Part shown: piece by piece, positions 1-9,127 of the stretch
Numbering within the stretch: position 1 is the stretch's first letter
Layout: every line of letters starts with the position of its first letter
Source: Gemmatimonadota bacterium
Lineage (GTDB): Bacteria; Gemmatimonadota; Gemmatimonadetes; Gemmatimonadales; GWC2-71-9
Reading direction: 5' to 3'
Assembly (NCBI GenBank): GCA_025350665.1
Contig: JANXXJ010000063.1
Span: 1 to 59,335, forward strand
Length of the DNA stretch: 59,335 bases
Notes under the pieces: generated by a model
Seen by the model: the letters and a program-made list of their open reading frames with translations, nothing else
Told to the model about the DNA's origin: nothing
Databases searched by the model: none
Position numbers and translations under genes: made by a program

Positions 1-1910
1 CCGGAGTTCCTCTTGCTGGATCCCCTCGACCACCGTCCCGAGTCGCTGCCCGTCGGGACTGGGCGTAAACCGCAGATGAACGGCTTCGTCCACGAGAAGC
101 GGCGTGATCCGCCCATCGCTCGACCATCGCACCAGGCGTCCCGCCTCGGCGTTGATGCCCGGCACATAGACCAGCGCCCCGGCATCGGTGAGGTCGAACT
201 GCCCCGAACCGGAGTAGGTGCTCCGACGCACTCCCGGCACCATTACCACGGATCGACCGACGGTGAGGGAGTCGATGTTCTCGAAGCGGGTGGCCATCAG
301 CGTACCGTCGAGGGACATGTACACCAAGTACTTATCGTCCACGAGGCGGAAGTCCGCGCCGAGCAGCAGGGGCGGGCCGCCACCGGCCCCTTGGGGCGAC
401 CGGCGAATGAACCGCTTCTCATTCGGCTTCGCCGGGTCTTTGGCATAGGCGTGCTTCATCGATCCGCCGCCGCAGAGCAACAGATCGGTTCCGCCGATCG
501 GCTGCGGCAAGAGACACAGCGCGATATTGGCCACGGTTCGCCCCGGCCCCAGTTCCGGATCGATCCAGCGGAGCGTCCGGCCGTCGTCATCGGCGAAGAA
601 GATCTGGCCGCTCGGGAGCCAACCGCCGCCGAACGGATCCTCGGCGCGAGCCACGGTCGTGATCCGACCGTCGCCAAGGTTCACGATTTTTACATCGGTG
701 CCGGACAGGAAGGCGACGCGCTTGTCGTCGGGAGACATCCGGGGCGTGCCGAAGGCCCCTTCAGTCCCCGCGACAACATGGACCTCGGGCCCGGCGAGAC
801 TGCGGTACCACAGCTCCGACGACTCGCCCCGCTTGGCTTCATACACGATGAAGGAACCATCGTGCGAGGCTGCGAAATCCCGCCGGTTGTCCTCCATCAG
901 AATGGGGGCGGTGGGCGGGAGACCGATGTCGCGGGGCACCGAGTGGGCGCGGATTCGCTCAACCACGGCGCCGCCAATGGCGACGGCCGCCACCAGCCCC
1001 ATCGCGACCGCAGCCATTCGCCACCGGCCCGGTATTGCCGGCCCAACGGCGGGAGCACCACTCGCCGCGCCGACGCTGAACGCCGGGTTGGCCAACGCGT
1101 CCGCAAACGCCTTGGCGCTCTCGAACCGGTCGGGAGCTTTTCCAGGCTCTTCGCGACGGCCGCCGCCACGTTCGGCGGCACCGTCTTCCGAAGGGCCGTC
1201 ACCACCGGCGCCGGCTCGGCGATGATCTTCATGATGATCTGCTGTGCGGAGCCGCCCACATGCGGCGGCTGGCCGGCGAGCATTTCATACAGCACCGACG
1301 CCAGCGAGTACACGTCGCTGCGCGGTGTGATCTCCTTTTCCGCCGTCGCCTGCTCGGGGCTCATGTAGTGCGGCGTGCCAAGGGACAGCCCCGTCTCAGT
1401 CATCCGCCCGCCAGCCGCGGCGCTCACCGCCAGCGCGATCCCGAAGTCGGCCACCATCGGCCGGCCGTTGGCGAGCAGGATGTTTTCCGGCTTGATGTCG
1501 CGATGGATCACGCCCTGGGTGTGGGCGTAGTGCAGAGCATCGGCCACCTCGGAGGCGAGCTTGACCGCTTCGCCAACGCCGAGCTGGGTTTCGCGGTTGA
1601 GCTTGTCGCGGAGGGTCTCGCCGTTGATGAACGGCATGACGTAATACAGGAAGCCGTCGGCGGTGCCCGAATCGAACAGCGGCAGGATATGAGGATGCTG
1701 AAGCGCCGCCGTCGTGGTGATCTCCTGGACGAACCGCTCGGCGCCAAGCACGGCGGCCAGCTCGGGCTTCAAGACCTTGAGGGCGACTTTCCGCTTGTGC
1801 TTGAGGTCTTCGGCGAGGTACACGGTGGCCATGCCGCCGGCCCCGAGTTCGCGCTCGACCCGGTAGCGGTCGGCCAGCGCCGCGGCAAGGCGAGTCAGCG
1901 CGTCAGACAT
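1..1910 (-). CDS. Membrane Ser/Thr protein kinase with C-terminal beta-propeller, frameshifted, 3' end outside window
   Basis: Hanks-type kinase. Counting from the ATG at 1910, it has glycine loop GAGGMATVY (about residues 24-32), Lys45, catalytic HRDIKPEN (136-143), DFG (155-157) and MSPEQ (183-187). After residue about 258 the frame breaks: near 1134-1140 the reading changes from LEKLPTGSR to the next frame, which continues as PDRFESAKAF, the expected end of a kinase fold. That frame stays open to base 1 and encodes a transmembrane helix (near 961-1020) and an extracytoplasmic WD40/TolB-like propeller with repeats such as SPDGQRL and MSPDDK. One base appears to be missing. I infer a sensor kinase of the kind abundant in Gemmatimonadota. 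The break could be a sequencing error or a real inactivation; the kinase domain itself is intact. Upstream in-frame codons to 1982 do not look like kinase sequence, so the ATG at 1910 is preferred. Confidence 0.85.
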
Positions 1911-2065
1911 GACCACCCCGCCGAGTCGGCATCCACGATTCCCCGAGCGCTTGGTGGCCCTATGGACCGGCGAGATATCCATATACGGAAGGCATGACTG
2001 AAGCAGCCAGATAATACCTTGCCGGAGAGAGGGCCGCCAGCGAGAAATCCTGAGGTTTGGGCCCG

Positions 2066-3988
2066 TCAGGACCCGGGGCCGTTGGGGTCCGCTTGTCGGT
2101 ACACCAGTTCGAATCGCGGATCGGCGTGCAACGCCCGGAAATCGGCGGCGTGCAGATAGAACCAGAGATAGGCACCCCGCGGGCGGGCCCGTTCGATCAT
2201 GGTGACCGCATCCCGGGTCCGGCCGATCGCGATCAGCGCGCTGGCCGCGAATCGGGCGTTGGTGGGCGACGGGTCGGCGGAACCGAGGTCTTTGAGCAAC
2301 CGGGCGAGTTCGGCGCCGGCCCGGGTTCGGTCACCCTCGGCCAGATAGACCTTGACGAGCAGCGTCCGGGCCGGAATCGTATAGTTGGAGTCCATCGCCA
2401 GGGCGAGGTCCGCGTCGTCGTGGGCCGCCCGGACGTCGCCGCCGTCGAGTTCGATCAGCCCGCGAATCACCCGCACGTACGGACTGGTGGCCGTCCGGCT
2501 GGCCGTCACCGCACTGTCGACGACCCGCCTGGCCTCCGGCAATCGGCCCGACTGCCACAGGATGGCCGCCAGCGACATGAGGACGAGCGGCCGATTGTGA
2601 TCGAGCGCGAAGGCCCGCCGGTAGGCGCCGATGGCCCGATCGTCCTGCCCCAGCGCCATCAGGACCTGGCCGAACTGATACCAGCCCTCGGCGCTGGTTG
2701 AGTCGATCGCCAGCGCCCGGGTGAATGCCTCCACCGCACCCTTCATCCGGTACGGGTCGTCCGCGGAGAGGAGGTACGCCCGGGTGAGCCAGGCCTCGCC
2801 GGAGAGCGAATCCGCAGCGAGGGCCCGCTGCGAATAATCGATGGCTCGGGCATGCAGGTCCGCCGAGCTGAGCCGCTGATAGGCCCAACCCCATTCGTTG
2901 AACAGGGCGTAGGTGTACCCGATTTTCGCCAACGCAATCGGATTCGCCGGTTCCCGGGCCAGCACCGCCTCGTACTCCGCGATCGCCTGACCCGCGGCCT
3001 CCGGTGTCCGCGCTGCCAATAGCTGGTTGCCTCGGGCCAGGTGCGAGCCGATCCCCGGGATCGGACCCGGGGTCGACCGAACGATGAGGAACGCCGCGAC
3101 GCTCACCGCCGCGACCGCAATGCCGGCCCCGGCCCATCGGGGCCAGGTCCGGCGGGCGCCGGTGGTCCCTTCCCGGAGCGCCGTGACAAACGCGCCGGCG
3201 CTCGGAAATCGGTCGGCCGGCGCGGGTGAGAGAGCCCGAATGATGGCCCGGTCGGCGTTCACCGGAACAGCCGGCCGAAACCGCCGCGGCGACGGGACCG
3301 GGCCGGCAACCCGTTTGGTCAGGATCGCCAACGCCGTCGGCCCGGAATAGGGCGGTTCGCCCGTCACCATTTCAAAGCCGACCGCGGCCAGGCTGTAGAC
3401 ATCGCTCGCCGCCTCCACCTCGCGGTCGCCGGCCGCCTGCTCCGGACTCATGTACGCGGGGGTCCCGATGGCGAGCCCAGTGGACGTCAACCGGCCCCTG
3501 TCTCCATGGATCGCCCGGGCAATACCGAAATCGGTGATGAGGGCGTGACCCCGTGACAGCAGGATGTTCTCGGGCTTGATGTCCCGGTGGATGACGCCCT
3601 GCCCGTGGGCATAGTCGAGACCGTCGGCGATTTCGCCCAGGAGATGAAGCGCAGCGGGGATGTCGAGCGCCCGCTCCCGGGTCAGCCGGTCCCGCAGGGT
3701 CTCACCCTCCACGAAGGGCATGGTGTACCAGAGGATCTCGTCGACCCCACCGGAGTCGAAAACCGTCAGGATATGAGGGTGCTGGAGCCGCGCCGCAATT
3801 TCGATTTCGCGGCGAAACCGTTCGGGACCCAGCGCGTGGGCCAGTTGGGGATCCAGGACTTTGAGGGCCACGGCGCGCCCGTGCCGGAGGTCCTGCGCGA
3901 GATAGACAGTCGCCATCCCGCCCCGGCCCAGTTCCCGTTCGATGGTGTACCGGCCGGCGAGCGCGGAGACCAAACCGTCCGGAATCAT
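2066..3988 (-). CDS. Membrane-anchored Ser/Thr protein kinase with TPR sensor domain
   Basis: 640 aa. The cytoplasmic kinase domain (about residues 1-275) has loop GRGGMATVY (21-29), Lys43, HRDIKPEN (134-141), DFG (153-155) and SPEQ (181-184), so it should be active. A single hydrophobic helix rich in Ala and Val (near 290-310) follows, then an extracytoplasmic region of tandem TPR-like repeats (about 330-600), including segments such as AEGWYQFGQVLMALGQDDRA. Kinases of this shape pass a periplasmic or envelope signal to cytoplasmic Ser/Thr phosphorylation; the ligand is unknown. The start ATG at 3988 overlaps the stop of a tiny upstream ORF (ATGA), suggesting translational coupling. It lies on the same strand as, and upstream of, the frameshifted kinase, separated by about 155 bases; the two may be paralogues. 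Confidence 0.93.
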   Translation of the reverse strand: MIPDGLVSALAGRYTIERELGRGGMATVYLAQDLRHGRAVALKVLDPQLAHALGPERFRREIEIAARLQHPHILTVFDSGGVDEILWYTMPFVEGETLRDRLTRERALDIPAALHLLGEIADGLDYAHGQGVIHRDIKPENILLSRGHALITDFGIARAIHGDRGRLTSTGLAIGTPAYMSPEQAAGDREVEAASDVYSLAAVGFEMVTGEPPYSGPTALAILTKRVAGPVPSPRRFRPAVPVNADRAIIRALSPAPADRFPSAGAFVTALREGTTGARRTWPRWAGAGIAVAAVSVAAFLIVRSTPGPIPGIGSHLARGNQLLAARTPEAAGQAIAEYEAVLAREPANPIALAKIGYTYALFNEWGWAYQRLSSADLHARAIDYSQRALAADSLSGEAWLTRAYLLSADDPYRMKGAVEAFTRALAIDSTSAEGWYQFGQVLMALGQDDRAIGAYRRAFALDHNRPLVLMSLAAILWQSGRLPEARRVVDSAVTASRTATSPYVRVIRGLIELDGGDVRAAHDDADLALAMDSNYTIPARTLLVKVYLAEGDRTRAGAELARLLKDLGSADPSPTNARFAASALIAIGRTRDAVTMIERARPRGAYLWFYLHAADFRALHADPRFELVYRQADPNGPGS

Positions 3989-4101
3989 TCGCTCGATCGA
4001 TTCATCGCCGCGCCCGGGCTCTGGGCCGCCAACGGCTGCGCGCTCACGGCGGCAATCAGGGCCGCGACGACCAGCGGACAGGTCTTCACGATGTCAACCA
4101 T
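3985..4101 (-). CDS. Tiny secreted-peptide or leader ORF coupled to kinase
   Basis: 38 aa, starting at the ATG at 4101 and ending with a TGA that overlaps the ATG of the downstream kinase (ATGA). The product starts MVDIVKTCPLVVAALIAAVS and continues to a cleavage-like site PLAAQS, leaving only about 12 residues after the cut. It looks like a complete Sec signal peptide followed by almost nothing. It could encode a small exported peptide sensed by the kinase, be a leader that couples translation, or be the remnant of a deleted exported protein. No family is recognised. It lies in the divergent intergenic region, so its own promoter would be just upstream of 4101. Evidence rests on the start, frame and signal peptide only. 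Confidence 0.45.
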   Translation of the reverse strand: MVDIVKTCPLVVAALIAAVSAQPLAAQSPGAAMNRSSE

Positions 4102-4227
4102 GGTGATTCGGTGGAAGGTACCCGCCCGGCGGCTTCCCCTCCACCCGTTGCAACAATACCCGCCTCTGGAGCTGGCCGCCTGGTCCCTTTTCGCGTATCC
4201 TCAGGGTGGCCCTCACCCCGAGCCCCA

Positions 4228-5664
4228 TTGCCAGCCCTCCGTCACCTGCTCGCCAGTCTGCTCGTCGCGCCGGTTTCCCTGACCGCGGCTCAAGGGCCGG
4301 CCAATCTGCCGCCCTCGGAACGCCAGTTCGTCGCGATCGATGCGCCGGTCGTCGCGCTGGTCGGTGTGACGCTGATCGACGGCACCGGCGCCGCGCCCAG
4401 GGACGACCAGACCATCATCCTCGAGCAGGGCCGGGTCCGCTGGGTCGGGCCCCGGGCCTCGGCTTCGATCCCCGCCAACGCCACGGTGCTCGATCTCGCC
4501 GGCCACACCGTGATTCCCGGCCTGGTCGGCCTCCACGACCACACGTTTTACGGCGGCGCGGATTGGCCCTACGTCCATCTGCCGGTAAGCGCTCCGCGCC
4601 TCTACCTCGCCTCGGGCGTGACCACCATCCGCACCACTGGCACCAACGCGCCCTACCAGGATCTGATCGTCAAGCACGACATCGACCGCGGGCACCAGGT
4701 CGGGCCGCGGATGTACGTGACCGGCCCCTACCTGAACGGGGCCGGCGGAAACCACGGAATCATGTTCGAGGTCACTACACCCGAGGCGGCCCGTCGGGTG
4801 ACCGCCTACTGGGCTGCGGAGGGCGTCACCTGGATCAAGGTCTACGACCGGATCGCTCGCGCCGAACTCGCGGCGGTGGTGGACGAGGCCCACAAACACG
4901 GGGTCAAGGTCACCGGCCACCTCTGCTCCATCGGCTATCGCGAGGCCGTCGCGGCCGGCATGGACGCGGTCGAACACGGCCTCTACGCCAACCAGGAGTA
5001 CGACCCCGACAAGCAGACCGACAAGTGCCCGGGGGTGAAGATGAGCGTGTTCGAATCCCTCGACCTGAACAGCGAGGCGGTCAAGGCGACGTTCCGCGAC
5101 ATGATCGGGCATCACGTCGGGATGACCTCGACCGTGGCGATCTTCGAGGGGTTGATGGCCGACCGCCCGCCGCTCGAGCAGCGGACCCTGGACGCTCTCT
5201 ATCCCCCGGCCAAGGACGCCTATCTCGCGGCGCGCGCCCATCTGGCGAGCCCCGCGGCCAAAGGCAGGGCCATCAGCGACGCGGCGTTCAAGAAGCTGCT
5301 CGCCTATGAAGTCGCCTTCGTACGGGCGGGCGGCGTGCTCGCGGCCGGCGTCGATCCGACCGGGATCGGCGGCGTGCTGGCCGGCTTCGGCGACCAGCGG
5401 AACTACGAGCTTTTCATCGAAGCCGGCTTCACCCCGGCCGAGGCCGTCAAGATTCTATCGGCCAACGGCGCCCACATCCTCGGCGCGGATCAGGATTTCG
5501 GAACGGTCACCGCCGGCAAGTCCGCCGACCTGGTCGTGATCCACGGCGACATCGTCGCCCGGCCGGCCGAGATTCGCAACGTGACCCTGGTGTTCAAACA
5601 GGGCATCGGCTACGACTCACCGAAACTGATCGCCTCGGTCAAGGGCATGGTAGGGCTCCGATGA
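4228..5664 (+). CDS. Secreted imidazolonepropionase-like amidohydrolase
   Basis: About 478 aa from the preferred TTG start at 4228, which places a Sec signal peptide (ALRHLLASLLVAPVSLTAAQ) at the N terminus; the frame is open further up to a GTG at 4111. Metal-dependent hydrolase fold: N-terminal beta-sandwich with LIDGTGAAPRDD, then the metal motif HDH (about 103-105) after VIPGLVGL, further metal ligands in KVTGHLCS and DAVEHGLYAN, the catalytic-Asp region AAGVDPTGIGG, and a C-terminal ADLVVI segment. Family members hydrolyse cyclic amides, dipeptides or related C-N bonds; the substrate cannot be read. It is the first gene of a three-gene unit, overlapping the next gene by ATGA. A TATCCT at 4196-4201 is a possible -10 element. 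Confidence 0.88.
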   Translation: MPALRHLLASLLVAPVSLTAAQGPANLPPSERQFVAIDAPVVALVGVTLIDGTGAAPRDDQTIILEQGRVRWVGPRASASIPANATVLDLAGHTVIPGLVGLHDHTFYGGADWPYVHLPVSAPRLYLASGVTTIRTTGTNAPYQDLIVKHDIDRGHQVGPRMYVTGPYLNGAGGNHGIMFEVTTPEAARRVTAYWAAEGVTWIKVYDRIARAELAAVVDEAHKHGVKVTGHLCSIGYREAVAAGMDAVEHGLYANQEYDPDKQTDKCPGVKMSVFESLDLNSEAVKATFRDMIGHHVGMTSTVAIFEGLMADRPPLEQRTLDALYPPAKDAYLAARAHLASPAAKGRAISDAAFKKLLAYEVAFVRAGGVLAAGVDPTGIGGVLAGFGDQRNYELFIEAGFTPAEAVKILSANGAHILGADQDFGTVTAGKSADLVVIHGDIVARPAEIRNVTLVFKQGIGYDSPKLIASVKGMVGLR

Positions 5665-6230
5665 CGTCCAAGCTCATCGTCTTCAACAACGTCTCGATCG
5701 ACGGCTGCTTCGCCGACTCGGCCGGAGACATGTCGTGGGCCCACCAGGGCTCCGCCGACCCCGAGTTCGCCGAGTACACCGCGGGCAACGCCAGGGGCGA
5801 CGGCCGGCTCCTCTTTGGCCGAATCACCTATCAGATGATGGCGGGGTACTGGCCCTCGCCGATGGCCGCGAAGAACGATCCAGTCGTCGCCGAGCGGATG
5901 AACCCGCTGACCAAGTACGTCGCCTCCCGCACCCTCACCGAAGCGGCGTGGCGAAACACCACGCTGCTCGCCGGCGACCTCGTCGCCGCGGTCCGGCGGC
6001 TCAAGGCGGACGGCGGCGCCGACATCGCCATCCTCGGCAGCGGCACCCTGGTGTCTCAACTGGCCGAGGCCGGCTTGATCGACGAATTCCAGCTGGTGGT
6101 GAACCCGGTGATCGTTGGCCGGGGCCGGTCGATGTTCGAGGGCGTGATGGCGAAAATCCCGCTTCGCCTCGAGGGAACCCGGGCCTTCAAGAACGGCAAG
6201 GTGGTCCTCAGCTACGCCCCGGCCACGTGA
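5661..6230 (+). CDS. DHFR / RibD C-terminal domain family reductase
   Basis: 189 aa, close to the usual size of single-domain RibD-C/YwjB-like proteins. It begins with the typical strand and loop KLIVFNNVSIDGCFADSAGD, has LLFGRITYQMMAGYW (NADPH-fold region) and ends with IAILGSGTLVSQLAEAGLIDEF followed by NPVIVGRG, the family signature. Members are NAD(P)H-dependent reductases related to DHFR and to riboflavin deaminase-reductase, usually of unknown substrate and cytoplasmic. Start overlaps the amidohydrolase stop (ATGA) and its stop TGA overlaps the next ATG, so the three genes are probably co-transcribed and translationally coupled, although no shared pathway is obvious. Confidence 0.9.
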   Translation: MTSKLIVFNNVSIDGCFADSAGDMSWAHQGSADPEFAEYTAGNARGDGRLLFGRITYQMMAGYWPSPMAAKNDPVVAERMNPLTKYVASRTLTEAAWRNTTLLAGDLVAAVRRLKADGGADIAILGSGTLVSQLAEAGLIDEFQLVVNPVIVGRGRSMFEGVMAKIPLRLEGTRAFKNGKVVLSYAPAT

Positions 6231-7387
6231 TGCCCGATCCGGCGCGGCAACTGAGGGTCGCAACGTTGATGGCGCTGGCGGTCCTGGCGGCCGGATGCGG
6301 CAACGTCAGTGGCCCCGGCAGCGGACCACCCTCCGGCCTCGCTGCCTGCGGCTCGGCACCCCTGTTCACCGTACCGCCCATCCCGATCGGCTCGATCGCG
6401 GTGCTGGCCCCGCTCGGCAACCTGAACCCTCCGGGCCACACCTTGCCGACCGACCACCTCTATTTCTACCCCGGTGGCGCGGCGGGCACCTCCAATCCGG
6501 TGCCCCTGAGCGCCCCCGGCGACATCACGATCCACTCGGTCACTCGCCAGACCCGGTCCGGCGGCGGCGCGGCCGACCTGGTCGACTACGGCCTGTCCTT
6601 CACTCCCTGCACCGACGTCGACTTCTACTTCGCCCACATCTCATCGATCACCCCCGCACTCGCCTCACAGATCGGAACCTTCACGTCCTGCAACCCCGCC
6701 TACAGTACTGGTGGCTTCACCTACATCCAGTGCTACAAGGAGGTCGGCATCCGGCTGGCCGCCGCCACCGCGATCGGCACGGCCGGCGGCCCCGGAGAAG
6801 GGGCGCTCGACCTCGGCGGGTACGACCGGCGAGTAGCGCCGCTGGCCTTCGTGAACCCGTCGCGCTCCTACGGCAGCGGGACCTCGTTCGGACAGAACCA
6901 GACGATCTGCCCGGTCGACTACTTCACGACGGCGGTTCGGGACTCACTCCGGGCGATCTTCGGCCGGCCGGGCCGACGGCGCACGGTGGAACCTCTTTGC
7001 GGCACCCTGATGCAGGACGTTTCGAACACGGCTCAGGGCCGGTGGTATTTCGGCCAGGCCGGCAACGACGACCCGCACCTGGCCCTGGTCCATGACAACG
7101 TCGATCCGACCGAGGGAGCGTTTTCCGTCGGCGTTTCGATCCCGAGCCTCCCGAGCACCGTCTACCTCTTCACGCCGGCCACGACCGGCCGACTCAACCT
7201 GGATTTCTCCCGGGTCACCGCCGACGGCCAGCTGTACTGCTACGAGCCGATCACCACCGGAACCCGCCACATTCTGCTGCAGCTCACCTCGAGCACCACG
7301 ATCCGGATCGAAGGCGGTACGGGCCCGACCTGCGGACCGTCGTCTGGGTGGGCCCTGAGCGCGGCCGCCGTGACGTTCAGCCGTTAG
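6230..7387 (+). CDS. Hypothetical lipoprotein
   Basis: 385 aa. N-terminal hydrophobic stretch with lipobox VLAAGC (modified Cys near residue 24), so an exported lipid-anchored protein. The mature part is rich in Gly, Ser, Thr and Pro, with scattered Cys (for example FTPCTDVDFYF, FTSCNPAYS, IQCYKEVG, CGTLMQD) that may form disulfides. The middle, with LPTDHLYFYPGGAAG and DITIHSVTRQ, looks like beta-rich secreted sequence. I do not recognise a family. The ATG shares one base with the upstream TGA, so it is the last member of the amidohydrolase/reductase unit. It may have been retained as an envelope factor working with the secreted amidohydrolase; this is inference. Confidence 0.8.
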   Translation: MPDPARQLRVATLMALAVLAAGCGNVSGPGSGPPSGLAACGSAPLFTVPPIPIGSIAVLAPLGNLNPPGHTLPTDHLYFYPGGAAGTSNPVPLSAPGDITIHSVTRQTRSGGGAADLVDYGLSFTPCTDVDFYFAHISSITPALASQIGTFTSCNPAYSTGGFTYIQCYKEVGIRLAAATAIGTAGGPGEGALDLGGYDRRVAPLAFVNPSRSYGSGTSFGQNQTICPVDYFTTAVRDSLRAIFGRPGRRRTVEPLCGTLMQDVSNTAQGRWYFGQAGNDDPHLALVHDNVDPTEGAFSVGVSIPSLPSTVYLFTPATTGRLNLDFSRVTADGQLYCYEPITTGTRHILLQLTSSTTIRIEGGTGPTCGPSSGWALSAAAVTFSR

Positions 7388-7438
7388 GAGAGCCATCAAG
7401 GGAAGCCGTCAAGGAGAGCCCCGGCCGTTGGATTCGAC

Positions 7439-7446
7439 TATCTTGG
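7439..7446 (+). promoter_or_regulatory. Candidate -10-like element TATCTTGG before prfC
   Basis: The octamer TATCTTGG lies about 40 bases upstream of the prfC ATG in an otherwise GC-rich gap. The same TATCTT[G/C]G octamer occurs at 20342 and 40143, each time just before a plus-strand gene. It fits the TAnnTTnG pattern known for Bacteroidetes -7 boxes. No convincing -35 box is seen. Confidence 0.35.
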
Positions 7447-7484
7447 GACTCCCGATCGCCGCACGTAATCTCCGGAGTCGCCCG

Positions 7485-9119
7485 ATGTCCGTCCAACCCG
7501 CCGCTACTCGACCCGAGGGGCTCGATCAGCCCCCGAGCCGACTGGCCGCGGAGGTAGCCCGCCGCCGGACCTTCGCCATCATCAGCCACCCCGACGCCGG
7601 CAAGACCACGCTCACCGAGAAGCTCCTGCTCTACGGCGGCGCGATCCACCTGGCCGGCACCGTCAAGGCCCGCCGCCAGACCCGGCACGCCACCTCCGAC
7701 TGGATGGAACTCGAACGGGAGCGCGGGATCTCGGTCACCTCGAGCGTGATGCAGTTCGACTACGAGGGCATCCGGCTCAACCTGCTCGACACCCCCGGCC
7801 ACCAGGACTTCTCCGAGGACACCTATCGCACGCTGATGGCGGCCGACAGTGCCATCATGCTGCTCGACAATCGGAAAGGCGTCGAAGAGCGGACCCGGCA
7901 GCTGTTCGACGTCTGCCGCCTCCGCCGGGTCCCGATCGTCACCTTCGTCAACAAGTGCGACCGCCCCGGGACCGATCCTCTCACGCTGATCAGCGAGGTC
8001 GAACGGGACCTGGGGCTCCATTGCCACGCCATGACCTGGCCAATCTTCGCCAGCAGCGGCCTGATCGGCGTCTACGATCGGCGAACCGAACGGGTGATGC
8101 TGTTCGACCGCACCAGCGACCACGGCGCCTCCCGGGCCACCTCGACCGACATGGCCCTCGACGACCCGGCCTTCGCGAACCTGGTGGGCTCGGCCACCTT
8201 CGACCAGCTGCTCGACGACATCGCCCTGCTCGACGAAGCTAGCCATCCCTTCGATCTGACCGCGGTCCAGGCCGGTGAGCTGACGCCGGTCTACTTCGGC
8301 AGCGCCCTCACCAACTTTGCCGTCGAGCCGTTCCTCCACGACTTCCTCCGCTTCGCGCCGGCCCCAGGAATCCGGACCTCGTCCGCCGGTCCGATCCCGC
8401 CCGACCGCCCCGATTTCTCCGGGTTCGTCTTCAAGATCCAGGCGAACATGGATCCCAAGCACCGGGACCGGATCGCGTTCGTCCGGATCTGCTCCGGCAA
8501 ATTCGAAGCCGGGCTCGACGTCACCAACACCCGGACCGGCAAGCGGATCCGGCTGGCCGCGCCGCAGCAGTTCCTGGCCCGGGAACGGACCCAGACGGAC
8601 GAAGCCTGGTCGGGTGACGTCGTCGGCGTGCTGGACCGGGGCACGCTCCGGATCGGCGACACGCTGGCCGAGGATCCCGCGATAAAATTCGAGGGCATCC
8701 CCCGCTTTGCCCCTGAGCACTTCGCGCGGGTGGTCCCGGCCGACCCGCTCCGGCGGAAGCAGCTCGACTCCGGCCTCCGCGACCTGTCCGAAGAGGGCGC
8801 GGCCCAGGTCTTCTACGTCGACGGCATGTCCGGCTCCGCCCCGATCCTCGGCGCCATCGGCCGGCTGCAGTTCGACGTGATGGTCCATCGCCTCGAGCGC
8901 GAATACAACGCGCCCTGTCGCCTCGAGCCGATGGTCTACGGACATCCGCGCTGGATGACCGGACCGAGAGACGCCATCGAGCAGGCGGGTAACGGCCGAG
9001 GACGATTGCTGGTGTACGACGCCAAGGGGGCGCCGGTGATTCTGTTCGAGAACTCGTCCAGCCTCTGGGCGGCGCAGCAGCACGAGAAGGGCCTCACCTT
9101 CCACGAAGTCGCGCCCTAG
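7485..9119 (+). CDS. prfC: Peptide chain release factor 3 (RF3)
   Basis: 544 aa translational GTPase. P-loop HPDAGKTT (about 35-42), the switch I region containing RGISVTSSVMQF, G3 DTPGHQDF and G4 NKCD, followed by a RF3-type domain II (NMDPKHRDRIAFVRICSGKFE) and C-terminal domain containing GRLQFDVMVHRLEREY and an HEKG region. RF3 recycles RF1/RF2 from the ribosome after peptide release using GTP. The family is normally about 530 aa, so this is full length. ATG 7485 is chosen because GGAG lies about ten bases upstream and the protein aligns from here; a TTG at 7428 is in frame but less likely. The transglycosylase follows after eight bases, so the two may be co-transcribed. Confidence 0.96.
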   Translation: MSVQPAATRPEGLDQPPSRLAAEVARRRTFAIISHPDAGKTTLTEKLLLYGGAIHLAGTVKARRQTRHATSDWMELERERGISVTSSVMQFDYEGIRLNLLDTPGHQDFSEDTYRTLMAADSAIMLLDNRKGVEERTRQLFDVCRLRRVPIVTFVNKCDRPGTDPLTLISEVERDLGLHCHAMTWPIFASSGLIGVYDRRTERVMLFDRTSDHGASRATSTDMALDDPAFANLVGSATFDQLLDDIALLDEASHPFDLTAVQAGELTPVYFGSALTNFAVEPFLHDFLRFAPAPGIRTSSAGPIPPDRPDFSGFVFKIQANMDPKHRDRIAFVRICSGKFEAGLDVTNTRTGKRIRLAAPQQFLARERTQTDEAWSGDVVGVLDRGTLRIGDTLAEDPAIKFEGIPRFAPEHFARVVPADPLRRKQLDSGLRDLSEEGAAQVFYVDGMSGSAPILGAIGRLQFDVMVHRLEREYNAPCRLEPMVYGHPRWMTGPRDAIEQAGNGRGRLLVYDAKGAPVILFENSSSLWAAQQHEKGLTFHEVAP

Positions 9120-9127
9120 CCGGCCCG

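Noticed and set aside
13-1368. 451-residue plus-strand ORF
   Set aside because: It is antisense to the frameshifted kinase/propeller gene in the mirrored frame; no domain, odd His/Arg/Gly-rich composition typical of GC-rich shadows.
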